Counted from the first letter of the stretch, positions 15,737-23,827 are shown. The stretch is DNA of 29,311 bases from Bacteroidales bacterium UBA6346 (GCA_002438905.1 DJSA01000142.1:1-29311), one strand, 5' to 3'. A program made the numbers and translations. The notes: generated by a model from the sequence alone, not told the origin.

Positions 15737-16438
15737 TTATTCTTTACGTGGGTCAATATACTTAACGGCACCGGCCTCCTTGGTGAAGCGTCCGTAGGAA
15801 CCTGTCACCTGCTTGAGAGCCTCGTTTGCATCGACTCCCTTTTTTACAAGATCCATAAACTTGCCCATGTGGATAAACTCGTATCCGCAGATTTGGTCGT
15901 CCTTGTCGAGAGCGAGGGTCTTGATGTAACCTTCCGCCATTTCGAGGTAGCGAGGTCCCTTCGCGAGAGTGCCATACAAGGTGCCCACCTGGCTACGAAG
16001 CCCCTTTCCAAGATCCTCAAGTCCGGCGCCTATCATGAGTCCGCCCTCGGAGAATGCCGACTGTGAACGTCCATACGCAATCTGAAGGAAAAGCTCGCGC
16101 ATCGCCGTGTTGATCGCATCGCACACGAGGTCAGTATTGAGAGCCTCAAGGACAGTCTTGCCGGGAAGAATCTCCGCGGCCATGGCAGCCGAGTGGGTCA
16201 TGCCGGAACATCCCACGGTCTCGATGAGAGCCTCCTGGATGATGCCGTCCTTAATATTAAGCGTAAGCTTGCAGGCGCCCTGCTGCGGAGCGCACCAGCC
16301 AACGCCGTGAGTAAGACCGGAAATATCCTTGACTTCTTTGGCTTTTACCCATTTCCCCTCTTCAGGAATTGGAGCGGGACCATGGTTCGGTCCCTTTGCA
16401 ACGCAGCACATCTGCTGCACTTCGTGTGAATAAATCAT
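15737..16438 (-). CDS. Iron-sulfur cluster scaffold-like protein (IscU/NifU-N fold)
   Basis: A 233-aa protein, longer than the usual 125-150 aa U-type scaffold. Residues 56-100 read like an IscU core: beta strands, then GCSGMTHSA with Cys77 and a helix followed by PGKTVLEAL, comparable with the GCGxAxxSSS and GKSLDEA region of IscU/SufU. Cys49, Cys56 and Cys106 could supply further ligands, and a CC pair (Cys11-12) opens the protein. The C-terminal 100 residues form an extra helical part ending in VKYIDPRKE. It starts the operon with the GGGtGRT gene, and no cysteine desulfurase is nearby. It may be a dedicated scaffold or subunit for its partner, not the general cell scaffold; this is inference. 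Confidence 0.75.
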   Translation of the reverse strand: MIYSHEVQQMCCVAKGPNHGPAPIPEEGKWVKAKEVKDISGLTHGVGWCAPQQGACKLTLNIKDGIIQEALIETVGCSGMTHSAAMAAEILPGKTVLEALNTDLVCDAINTAMRELFLQIAYGRSQSAFSEGGLMIGAGLEDLGKGLRSQVGTLYGTLAKGPRYLEMAEGYIKTLALDKDDQICGYEFIHMGKFMDLVKKGVDANEALKQVTGSYGRFTKEAGAVKYIDPRKE

Positions 16439-16486
16439 AAAACTGTTTTATAATTGTTTAGCTTTTAGCGAATTAAGCCGCAATAA

Positions 16487-16520
16487 CCGCGCCTCTCCAT
16501 AGAGCACACGATAATCGCGG
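16487..16520. repeat. Inverted repeat next to the scaffold operon promoter
   Basis: CCGCG (16487-16491) and CGCGG (16516-16520) enclose a smaller CTCT/AGAG dyad. The right arm touches the -7 element at 16521-16528 and covers the expected transcription start, so it could be a repressor site. No known operator is recognised. Confidence 0.35.
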
Positions 16521-16528
16521 CAAAGTTA
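16521..16528 (-). promoter_or_regulatory. Putative -7 element of the scaffold/GGGtGRT operon
   Basis: TAACTTTG on the minus strand matches TAnnTTTG exactly and lies about 82 bp before the first ATG. The -33 element is not clear. Confidence 0.5.
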
Positions 16529-16556
16529 GTAAAATTTTCCAAATTCCTCCCAGATC

Positions 16557-17465
16557 CTAATGCGAATTTTTCTTTTTAACCACTGAAGAGACAAGATGGA
16601 ATGAGTCATCTAAAATATGTCCCAAGTGCTTGAAGGTCATTGGATGGGAAAAAATGAACTCCCGATAGACAATATATTTTTCCTTATATCCAGCGCTGAT
16701 GATATTCCGCAGAAAATAATGCGCCACTTTCTCCCGTCTCTTTAGAAAATCGCGGGAGCCGAAATCATACCCCTTTATGCACGAGAAAGGAAGAAGGTCT
16801 TTCCAGCATGTCTTATGCATCCGTATCGTGTCGGAGTACCAGCTTTGGTTAAGATTCCCCTCCGAGGTGTGTTCAATGATCGCGGAAAAGGAGCAGCAGA
16901 CATAGTTGTGGTACTTTCCGGATGCCGCAACCCTCAGTGTAAAATCCACGTCGTAACAGTGAAACCCCTTGAGAGACAATTCATCGAAACGGAATTCCTC
17001 CCATACATCACGGCGCACAAACAGCGCAAGCCCATCAAGAACCGCGACTTCCTCAAACGGATGCCCCAGAACGACGTCCGCGGCTCGAAGGTCAGTGCGT
17101 CCGGAAGCGGTTCCCTGCCACAACAGCAGGGAATTCCAGTCATAATCCTGGTTCCAACCTGCATAACTGCCGGACATCACCTTCGACCCAGCGTAACCGA
17201 TGACCCCACAACCGGGCTCGCGAAGTTTCTCCATAATGAACTTTCCCCATCCGTATGCATGAAATATGACATCCTCGTGGACAAAGAGCAAATAGGGGAA
17301 GCGGGACATCTTTGCCCCCTCGTTATAAGCCTTGGTGAGCGACCATTTTCTGACATTGTTGTCAATTACTATGAATTCGTGCTCAACACCAATGGTGGAC
17401 TCGATGCTGGACTTTGTCTTCTTAAGTCTTTCTGGAGAAACAGAACATATTATTATTGACAACAT
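16557..17465 (-). CDS. Glycosyltransferase, GT2-like (Glyco_tranf_2_5 type)
   Basis: A 302-aa glycosyltransferase resembling the family of MLSIIICS-starting proteins with E/D-rich active sites: FIVIDNN after the first strand, AYNEGA, then FVHEDVIF, where HED replaces the DxD of classical GT2 enzymes. VLDGLALFVRRDVW and the CYDVDFTLR segment are typical of the C-terminal part of this fold. The ATG at 17465 is preferred over an upstream start at 17537 because the family begins at this strand and the longer reading overlaps the previous gene. It is the last gene of the glycan operon, 7 bp after the WbsX-like gene. It probably adds a sugar to a surface polysaccharide; donor and acceptor are unknown. 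Confidence 0.82.
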   Translation of the reverse strand: MLSIIICSVSPERLKKTKSSIESTIGVEHEFIVIDNNVRKWSLTKAYNEGAKMSRFPYLLFVHEDVIFHAYGWGKFIMEKLREPGCGVIGYAGSKVMSGSYAGWNQDYDWNSLLLWQGTASGRTDLRAADVVLGHPFEEVAVLDGLALFVRRDVWEEFRFDELSLKGFHCYDVDFTLRVAASGKYHNYVCCSFSAIIEHTSEGNLNQSWYSDTIRMHKTCWKDLLPFSCIKGYDFGSRDFLKRREKVAHYFLRNIISAGYKEKYIVYREFIFSHPMTFKHLGHILDDSFHLVSSVVKKKNSH

Positions 17466-17472
17466 ATAAATT

Positions 17473-18588
17473 TCATTTAAACAATTCGTTCCGGAGCACT
17501 TCGAGGTAGGCAGTTCCGAACTTGAGATCCGGCTCAAGATAGTTTCCCTCCGCCCATTCGTTCCACGACTTCACGAACGCGATCCGATGTTCCGCCGGCT
17601 TGTCTTTCAAGACGTCGAGGACATCATCCACGTGGCGGCGGAAAAGCTCCGGCGTGGAGCCGTGAAGTATGAACGCCTTCTTCCCAGTCCTTGGAGAATG
17701 ATCCCAATTGGGAATTATTGTCGGGATTATGCCGTCACGGCTGTCCACACTCCTGTCGACGAACCAACGGCTAGCCTTGCTGTATGGAACAATTTTCGGG
17801 CAACGGAAAACCTTGCTGAGAAATTTTGCAAATTTATTGACTGACGGCTGTTTGGTCTCAAAATCATACATCCGGACAATGTTCACAGCATCGAAGCCAA
17901 GTGCCTGAAGAGGCGCCAATTCCCTGTCAGGCTCGTAGGTCTGGCACACGAAATATATGCCCTTCAGTCCGCTCTCCACTGCCATCTCCTGCCAGATTTT
18001 CATAAAAAGCGAAATCTCTTTAGGAGCGTTCAGTGGACGGTAGATCATGAAAAGCGGCTTACCATCCACCGTGATGTAACGATGATCTTTCAGGGCCGGA
18101 AGCACAGCGTTGAAGTGAGCCACATAGTCTTCCCTGCCCGGATATTTCTGTTCAATCAGCACTTCCCTTCCGTTCACGCCATGCCAGAATCCCTGCCAAG
18201 ACTCGTTAACCCATCCGAGGCAGAACGGAAAATCCGGCTGCCCAGATGCGAGAACCTCCCCAAAAGGCCGTTCAAGCAGGCGCTTCCCGTTCCCGAACCA
18301 ATAGTGCCACCAGCAGAATCCCTCGATGCCGTATTTCCTCGCCATGTCGGCCTGAGCCTGACGGGTCTCTGGGACACGGAGGTCATAATATCCGAGATCG
18401 GCGGGGACACGCGGCTGGTAGTGACCTAGAAAAAGTTTTTTTGCCTTGCCGACGTTCGTCCACTCGGTGAATCCCTTGCCCCACCATCTATCATTTTCCG
18501 GAATCGGATGATATTGAGGAAGATAGAACGCGATTATCCGAGCCTTAGGCTTTTCTGCTCCTATGTTCGGGCCGTTGCTGTTACTCAT
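17473..18588 (-). CDS. WbsX-like glycan protein (GH99-like fold)
   Basis: A 371-aa member of the WbsX family found in O-antigen and capsule loci, which has a fold like GH99 endo-glycosidases. Characteristic stretches are AFYLPQYHPIPEND near the start, GKGFTEWTNV, GFCWWHYWF near residue 100, and SWNEWAEGNYLEPD near the end. The start at 18588 is taken because its ATG lies in ATGAGTAA, where the previous gene stops: an 8-bp overlap that suggests coupled translation. Family members are annotated as glycosyltransferases, but direct evidence for transfer versus hydrolysis is thin. Here the two flanking glycosyltransferases support a role in building a surface glycan. Confidence 0.87.
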   Translation of the reverse strand: MSNSNGPNIGAEKPKARIIAFYLPQYHPIPENDRWWGKGFTEWTNVGKAKKLFLGHYQPRVPADLGYYDLRVPETRQAQADMARKYGIEGFCWWHYWFGNGKRLLERPFGEVLASGQPDFPFCLGWVNESWQGFWHGVNGREVLIEQKYPGREDYVAHFNAVLPALKDHRYITVDGKPLFMIYRPLNAPKEISLFMKIWQEMAVESGLKGIYFVCQTYEPDRELAPLQALGFDAVNIVRMYDFETKQPSVNKFAKFLSKVFRCPKIVPYSKASRWFVDRSVDSRDGIIPTIIPNWDHSPRTGKKAFILHGSTPELFRRHVDDVLDVLKDKPAEHRIAFVKSWNEWAEGNYLEPDLKFGTAYLEVLRNELFK

Positions 18589-19594
18589 AATAGGCTCTAT
18601 TTTTCCGCAGTCTGTTGGACACAATGTATCTTTCAGCACGCATCGCCTTGAGGTACAAGCCGATGGTATGCTGAACCATAAGTAGCCGCAGATATTTCTT
18701 CGCGCCCAACTCGCCTACAGAAACCGGCAGGTACTGCTGGATCCCAGACCTGATCTTGTCCACATAGTCCATCGCCAACTTTCCATAACCATACTTACGT
18801 GCGATTTCTTTTATTTCCTGCACTCCGCTCTTCACGACTTTGACCTCGAACTCACGACGCCTCTCCGGAAGTAGTTTTCTTCTGTGGAGGAAATTGAACC
18901 GCTCCTGCTCGGCAAGAAAGAAGTGGTACTTCTTACACGGGTCACAGTCATGGTCAGTGCTTCCTGCCCTCTGGCGGTAATGATAGAGTGGCATTTGGCA
19001 GAAAGCAACCTTATCCGCATTCGCAAACCATTTGAAAAGAGTGGAATAATCCTCATAATAGTATGACTTGGGAAGCAACTCTGTTATGACTTCCTTCTTG
19101 TATAGCTTATCCCACAAGAAACTCTTGATGCTCCGGTCGTCAAGTATGCGATTCAAGGCATCACTCCCAGAAAGCACGACCGTGTCGCCGCCAGCGCAGG
19201 ATTTGACTTCACAACCCACATAACTCATGTAATATCCACATATTGATATGTCGGCATCGTTTTCCGTGAGAGCGTCATACAGAGTCTCGTACATCTGGGG
19301 ATCGATCCAATCATCACCATCAACAAATCCGATCAATCTGGCACGGGCCATCCTGATGCCTAGGTTGCGGCTATCGGCCTGACCGCTGTTCACCTTATGG
19401 ACAACGCGTATACGCGGGTCTGTTGCAGCATACCTATCGCATATTTCAGCAGAGCCGTCGGTAGATCCGTCATCAAGGAGAATAAGTTCCCAGTCTGTAA
19501 ATGTCTGTGTCAAAACCGATTCGATGCACTGCGGCAAGAACTTCCCCACATTGTATACAGGTGTCACGATGCTGATTAAAGGCTGCTTTCCCAT
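18581..19594 (-). CDS. Family 2 glycosyltransferase
   Basis: A 337-aa GT2 enzyme with the GT-A fold: ISIVTPVYNVG at the N-terminus, LLDDGSTDGS for nucleotide binding, SGQADSRNLGI, and FVDGDDWIDP as the DxD metal site. The C-terminal third is basic and helical, as expected for membrane-associated glycosyltransferases. The ATG at 19594 (MGKQPLIS) was chosen over one 21 bp upstream because the family starts close to the first strand. It leads the three-gene minus-strand operon and faces the dTDP-rhamnose operon across 248 bp. It may use dTDP-rhamnose, but the sugar cannot be read from sequence. No TAnnTTTG element reading leftward was found upstream of it. Confidence 0.9.
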   Translation of the reverse strand: MGKQPLISIVTPVYNVGKFLPQCIESVLTQTFTDWELILLDDGSTDGSAEICDRYAATDPRIRVVHKVNSGQADSRNLGIRMARARLIGFVDGDDWIDPQMYETLYDALTENDADISICGYYMSYVGCEVKSCAGGDTVVLSGSDALNRILDDRSIKSFLWDKLYKKEVITELLPKSYYYEDYSTLFKWFANADKVAFCQMPLYHYRQRAGSTDHDCDPCKKYHFFLAEQERFNFLHRRKLLPERRREFEVKVVKSGVQEIKEIARKYGYGKLAMDYVDKIRSGIQQYLPVSVGELGAKKYLRLLMVQHTIGLYLKAMRAERYIVSNRLRKNRAYYE

Positions 19595-19686
19595 AATATG
19601 CTTAAAACAAAACAAAACCCATTAGATGCCGCCGGAAAACAAAAGGTTGCACCACAGCACGATAAATTTAGAAGCGATTGTTTCAG

Positions 19687-19797
19687 CGTTTCAGCCCCGC
19701 CTCCCAATCACCATAAAAAACATCCAAAAGTCCAGCTTTTCTTGCAAAAGCAGGCAATTGTGATTATTTTTGTGTATTGGGGGTGCGGGCTGAAACG
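19687..19797. repeat. Imperfect 22-bp inverted repeats flanking the rfb promoter
   Basis: The arms are 19687-19708 and 19776-19797. They match at 18 of 22 positions, with a perfect outer block CGTTTCAGCCC and inner CCCAAT, and enclose 67 bp. The enclosed segment holds the rfbC promoter. The layout resembles invertible capsule promoters of Bacteroides, although those segments are longer. Confidence 0.6.
19742..19772 (+). promoter_or_regulatory. Promoter of the rfbCADB operon
   Basis: TTG (19742-19744), a 20-bp spacer and TATTTTTG (19765-19772) fit the Bacteroidetes consensus. The predicted start near 19779 falls in the right inverted-repeat arm, leaving a leader of about 64 nt before the rfbC ATG. 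Confidence 0.65.
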
Positions 19798-19842
19798 AAT
19801 TTCTGTTCCCCCGCATCTTTTCGGGCGCAAGATTTTTTATCT

Positions 19843-20421
19843 ATGAACATTGCAAGAACTGACATTGACGGGGTCGTAATCATCGAGCCCAAAGTCTTCG
19901 GGGACAACCGGGGATATTTTTTCGAATCGTTTTCGCAGCGGGACTTCGACTCGCAGGTGCGGGAGGTGAGGTTCGTGCAGGACAACGAGAGCAAGTCGCG
20001 CTACGGGGTGCTCCGGGGGCTGCATTTCCAGAAGCCGCCGTTTGCGCAGAGCAAGCTTGTGAGGGTGGTTCGCGGAGCTGTACTTGATGTTGCTGTGGAC
20101 ATCAGGCGCGGCTCACCAACATTCGGAAAACATGTCGCGGTTGAACTTACGGAAGACAACCACCGGCAGCTGTTCATCCCGAGGGGATTCGCGCATGGAT
20201 TCGCCGTGCTTTCCGATGAGGCCATTTTCCAATACAAATGCGACAATTTCTATGCTCCGCAGAGCGAGGGCGCGATTGCCTGGGACGATCCGGCCTTGGG
20301 CATTGATTGGAAGATTCCCGCTGACAAGGCGGTGCTTTCCGAAAAGGACCTGCGGCACCCGCGGCTAAAGGATGTGGATGTCCCATTCAGTTTTGCGGAT
20401 GACCTATATCCAGAGTCGTGA
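19843..20421 (+). CDS. rfbC: dTDP-4-dehydrorhamnose 3,5-epimerase
   Basis: RmlC epimerises C3 and C5 of dTDP-4-keto-6-deoxyglucose, the third step to dTDP-L-rhamnose. The 192-aa cupin has DNRGYFFESF, then SRYGVLRGLHFQ with the probable catalytic base His61, VVRGAVLDVAVDIRRGSPTFG, and the IPRGFAHGFAVLS strand pair. Length is normal for the family. The ATG at 19843 (MNIARTDIDG) is preferred; longer in-frame readings run into the promoter. It leads the operon, with 96 bp before rfbA. Confidence 0.96.
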   Translation: MNIARTDIDGVVIIEPKVFGDNRGYFFESFSQRDFDSQVREVRFVQDNESKSRYGVLRGLHFQKPPFAQSKLVRVVRGAVLDVAVDIRRGSPTFGKHVAVELTEDNHRQLFIPRGFAHGFAVLSDEAIFQYKCDNFYAPQSEGAIAWDDPALGIDWKIPADKAVLSEKDLRHPRLKDVDVPFSFADDLYPES

Positions 20422-20517
20422 TCTGTGGGGAATGGCGAAAAAGCGAGTTAAAAATAAACATACAGAAACACCGGTGGTTTCCGGAGCGAAGTCGCCCGTG
20501 AATCTAGAAGAGACATA

Positions 20518-21423
20518 ATGAAAGGAATTGTTCTTGCCGGAGGCTCCGGCACACGGCTCTACCCGATAACCAAGGGGGTCAGCAAGCAGATGCTTCCTAT
20601 TTTTGACAAGCCGATGATATACTACCCGATTTCGACGCTCATGCTCGCCGGAATTAGGGACATACTCATAATCTCCACACCGGTTGACCTGCCGGGATTC
20701 AGGCGACTTCTCGGCGATGGAAGCGACTACGGGGTTCATTTCAGTTATGCGGAGCAGCCTTCTCCTGACGGACTCGCGCAGGCGTTCATCATAGGAGAGG
20801 AGTTCATCGGGGACGACAGCGTGTGTCTTGTGCTCGGGGACAACATCTTCCACGGCAACGGATTCGGGGAGATGCTGCGCTCTGCGGTCGCGGATGCGGA
20901 GAACGATGGCAAGGCGACCGTGTTCGGATACTGGGTGTCAGACCCAGAACGGTATGGCGTGGCGGAATTCGACTGGGCCGGGAAATGCCTCTCGATTGAG
21001 GAGAAGCCGGAGCATCCGAAGTCGAACTATGCTGTTGTCGGGCTATATTTCTATCCGAACAAGGTTGTGGAAATCGCGAAGTCCATAAAGCCATCGGCCC
21101 GCGGTGAACTTGAAATCACGACCGTGAACCAGAAATTTCTTGACGAAGGCACGCTTAAGGTCCGCACTCTCGGACGCGGATTCGCATGGCTCGACACGGG
21201 CACCCACGACAGCCTTTCGGAGGCATCGACATTCATCGAGGTCATTGAGAAGCGGCAGGGTCTGAAAATCGGATGCCTCGAAGGAATAGCGTTCAGAAAG
21301 GGCTGGATTGACGAGGCAAAGATGCGCGAGGTGGCGGAACCGATGATGAAGAACGAATACGGCCGCTACCTTATCCGGGTCATCGATGAGGTGAAGCAGA
21401 GCGGATACAGCAATCTGGACTGA
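20518..21423 (+). CDS. rfbA: Glucose-1-phosphate thymidylyltransferase
   Basis: RmlA joins glucose-1-phosphate and dTTP to make dTDP-glucose, the first step of the rhamnose route. The 301-aa protein opens with the nucleotide-binding MKGIVLAGGSGTRLYP, followed by KQMLPIFDKPMIYYP, AQPSPDGLAQAF-type substrate loop, LGDNIFHG with the metal-binding Asp, and EEKPEHPKSNYAVVGLYFY. Length and motifs are standard. The enzyme is usually a tetramer inhibited by dTDP-rhamnose (family knowledge). The next gene begins 5 bp after its stop. Confidence 0.97.
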   Translation: MKGIVLAGGSGTRLYPITKGVSKQMLPIFDKPMIYYPISTLMLAGIRDILIISTPVDLPGFRRLLGDGSDYGVHFSYAEQPSPDGLAQAFIIGEEFIGDDSVCLVLGDNIFHGNGFGEMLRSAVADAENDGKATVFGYWVSDPERYGVAEFDWAGKCLSIEEKPEHPKSNYAVVGLYFYPNKVVEIAKSIKPSARGELEITTVNQKFLDEGTLKVRTLGRGFAWLDTGTHDSLSEASTFIEVIEKRQGLKIGCLEGIAFRKGWIDEAKMREVAEPMMKNEYGRYLIRVIDEVKQSGYSNLD

Positions 21424-21428
21424 GGACT

Positions 21429-22409
21429 ATGAACATACTTGTGACTGGAGCCAACGGGCAGTTGGGCAATGAGATGCGCATCGTTGCGAAAGGGAGCGGG
21501 GACAGATATGTGTTCACGGATGTCGTGATGCCGGAAGGCGTGGAGACGACATTCCTTGACATCACGGACTTGAGCGCGGTGAGAAGTGCAGTGAAGGAAT
21601 ATGGGATTGACGCCATCGTGAACTGCGCGGCCTACACCAATGTGGATGCGGCGGAGTCGAACTTTGAACTTGCGGAAAGGCTGAATGCCGTCGCTCCCGA
21701 GAATCTCGCCGTGGCTATGAAGGAGGTTGGAGGACTTTTGGTGCAGATTTCCACGGACTATGTATTCGGGAAAGAGCCTTATAATGTGCCGTGCCGCGAG
21801 GAGCAGAAGGGCACGCCGACGGGAGTGTACGGGCTAACAAAGCTTCACGGGGAGGAGCGGATTCAGGCTGTGGGCGGAGACTGGGTGATTCTGCGCACGG
21901 CGTGGCTATATTCCGAGTTCGGGAAGAACTTCTGCAGGACGATGATGGCGCTGACGGCCTCCAAACCGCAGATTAAGGTAGTTTTTGACCAGACGGGAAC
22001 TCCGACCTACGCGCTGGACTTGGCCAGGGCGATTGAAACCATGCTTGCGGACTGGAAGAAAGAATGCCGCCGTACGGACGGGAACGCGCCGGCAGCCGAC
22101 GCCTCAACAGAAAGAGAGTCCAACAGCAAAAGATACTCAAAGACAGGAATTTACCACTTCAGCAATGAGGGCGTATGCTCGTGGTTCGACTTTGCGAAGA
22201 TGACGGCAGAATATGCCGGAAACACAGGTTGCGATGTACTCCCCTGCCACAGCGACGAATTTCCGAGCCCCGTGAAGCGTCCGCCATATTCCGTCCTCGA
22301 CAAGACGAAGATTAAGGAGACCTTCGGGCTGAAGATACCTTATTGGACGGACTCGCTCAAACGATGCATCACAAACCTTTTGGATAAGCAAGAACAATCG
22401 AAAATATAA
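21429..22409 (+). CDS. rfbD: dTDP-4-dehydrorhamnose reductase
   Basis: RmlD reduces dTDP-4-keto-rhamnose to dTDP-L-rhamnose with NAD(P)H, the last step of the pathway. The 326-aa short-chain dehydrogenase has GANGQLG for cofactor binding, CAAYTNVDAAE, STDYVFG, and the catalytic YGLTK pair (Tyr and Lys). The C-terminal part carries the sugar-binding RPPYSVLDKTK. It is some 30 residues longer than typical RmlD; the excess is a hydrophilic insert at about residues 210-240, rich in Arg, Ala, Ser and Glu. Only 4 bp separate it from rfbB. Confidence 0.95.
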   Translation: MNILVTGANGQLGNEMRIVAKGSGDRYVFTDVVMPEGVETTFLDITDLSAVRSAVKEYGIDAIVNCAAYTNVDAAESNFELAERLNAVAPENLAVAMKEVGGLLVQISTDYVFGKEPYNVPCREEQKGTPTGVYGLTKLHGEERIQAVGGDWVILRTAWLYSEFGKNFCRTMMALTASKPQIKVVFDQTGTPTYALDLARAIETMLADWKKECRRTDGNAPAADASTERESNSKRYSKTGIYHFSNEGVCSWFDFAKMTAEYAGNTGCDVLPCHSDEFPSPVKRPPYSVLDKTKIKETFGLKIPYWTDSLKRCITNLLDKQEQSKI

Positions 22410-22413
22410 GGAC

Positions 22414-23559
22414 ATGTCAAACACAGCCAGAACAATAATGATAACGGGAGGCGCAGGGTTCATCGGAAGCCACGTGGTGCGACTTTTCGTCAACAAATAT
22501 CCTGAATATAAGATAGTTAATGTCGACAAACTGACATACGCTGGAAATCTTGCAAATCTGCGCGACATTGAGGGGCGACCGAACTACAAATTCGTCCGTA
22601 TGGACATCTGCGACTTCGAGGGGATTCTGAACCTGATGCGTACGGAGAAAATTGACGGAATCATCCATCTCGCGGCGGAAAGCCACGTGGACCGGTCAAT
22701 CAAGGACCCGTTCACTTTCGCAAGAACAAATGTAATAGGGACGCTGTCACTGCTCCAGTCCGCAAAGATTTACTGGGAATCGCTCCCAGAGGGCTACGAG
22801 GGCAAGCTTTTCTACCACATTTCAACGGATGAAGTCTATGGAGCGCTCGCGATGACGCATCCGGATGGCATAAAGCCGCCATTCTCCACAAAGGCGTCCT
22901 CCGGCAGCCACCACCTCGCATACGGGGAGGATTTTTTCCGCGAGACAACGAAATATAACCCGCACTCGCCCTACTCAGCATCGAAGGCGTCGTCAGACCA
23001 TTTCGTTCGCGCATTCCACGACACCTACGGCATACCTACGATAGTGACCAACTGCTCGAACAATTATGGCCCGTATCAGTTCCCGGAGAAGCTCATTCCA
23101 CTGTTCATCAACAACATACGTCACCGAAAACCGCTTCCGGTCTACGGAAAGGGCGAGAATGTGCGCGACTGGCTGTTCGTCGAGGATCACGCACGGGCGA
23201 TTGACATGATTTTCCATAACGGACGCGTGGCGGAAACCTACAACATCGGGGGCTTCAATGAATGGAAGAACATCGACATCATAAAGGTGGTCATCAAGAC
23301 GGTGGACAGACTGCTCGGACGCTCCGAGGGCGAGGATCTTGACCTCATCACATACGTCACCGACCGCCCGGGACATGACGCGCGCTACGCCATCGACTCC
23401 ACGAAACTCCAGCGGGAACTCGGTTGGGAGCCGTCACTTCAATTCGAGGAGGGCATAGAAAGGACGGTGCGCTGGTATCTCGACAATCAGGAGTGGATGG
23501 ACAACGTGACCTCCGGAGACTATATGAAATACTACGACGAGATGTATTCCGGACGGTAG
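22414..23559 (+). CDS. rfbB: dTDP-glucose 4,6-dehydratase
   Basis: RmlB converts dTDP-glucose to dTDP-4-keto-6-deoxyglucose, the second step. The 381-aa extended SDR protein has GGAGFIGSH (about residues 11-19), HLAAESHVDRS, STDEVYG and YSASKASSDH with the catalytic Tyr and Lys, then NNYGPYQFPEKLIP. It is the last gene of the operon, so all four rhamnose enzymes are encoded together in the order C-A-D-B. Length is slightly above the usual 350-360 aa, with part of the excess around residues 145-175 before the YSASK motif. No clear terminator follows; repeated intergenic sequence begins about 26 bp downstream. Confidence 0.96.
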   Translation: MSNTARTIMITGGAGFIGSHVVRLFVNKYPEYKIVNVDKLTYAGNLANLRDIEGRPNYKFVRMDICDFEGILNLMRTEKIDGIIHLAAESHVDRSIKDPFTFARTNVIGTLSLLQSAKIYWESLPEGYEGKLFYHISTDEVYGALAMTHPDGIKPPFSTKASSGSHHLAYGEDFFRETTKYNPHSPYSASKASSDHFVRAFHDTYGIPTIVTNCSNNYGPYQFPEKLIPLFINNIRHRKPLPVYGKGENVRDWLFVEDHARAIDMIFHNGRVAETYNIGGFNEWKNIDIIKVVIKTVDRLLGRSEGEDLDLITYVTDRPGHDARYAIDSTKLQRELGWEPSLQFEEGIERTVRWYLDNQEWMDNVTSGDYMKYYDEMYSGR

Positions 23560-23585
23560 ATTTTCTCCAGAAACATGAAGAAAAT

Positions 23586-23692
23586 AAACTGCTTCAGATT
23601 TGTCAATTATTTTCGAGTATAGATTTCTTTTGGAAGAGGGTGTGTACTGGATGTACACGACTGATGAGAAAATAAATATAGACCGAAAAGAA
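23586..23692 (+). repeat. Structured intergenic repeat, copy 1
   Basis: About 107 bp recur 242 bp downstream at 23828-23936 with roughly three quarters identity. Shared landmarks in order are TTTG, a 17-bp spacer, TAGATTTC, a GAAG-rich stretch, a hairpin GTGTACTGGATGTACAC, CGACTGATGA and ATATAGACC. Together with the other copy and a partial copy it fills most of the 386-bp gap between rfbB and uvrB; no gene is seen there. Confidence 0.75.
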
Positions 23693-23741
23693 TGAGAAAG
23701 ATGATGCAGGTTATTTTTTGAAGGTTTCTCATATCCTCAAG

Positions 23742-23775
23742 ACATATTGCACTGGATTTAAGGGCAATTTTTAGA
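23742..23775 (+). repeat. Structured intergenic repeat, partial middle copy
   Basis: This stretch resembles only the first third of copy 2 (ATTGCACTGGATTTAAGG against ATTGCACAGGATTTGAAG). The hairpin and CTGATGA portions are missing. Confidence 0.5.
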
Positions 23776-23827
23776 CTTTTGTTTCGTTTGTTTTGAAAAG
23801 AACGGATAAAAAATCAAACATCTTCTT

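Noticed and set aside
17466..17537. N-terminal extension of the GT2-like enzyme into the WbsX-like gene
   Set aside because: The added residues are polar and do not fit the family, which begins at the first beta strand; the ATG at 17465 gives a clean 7-bp gap.
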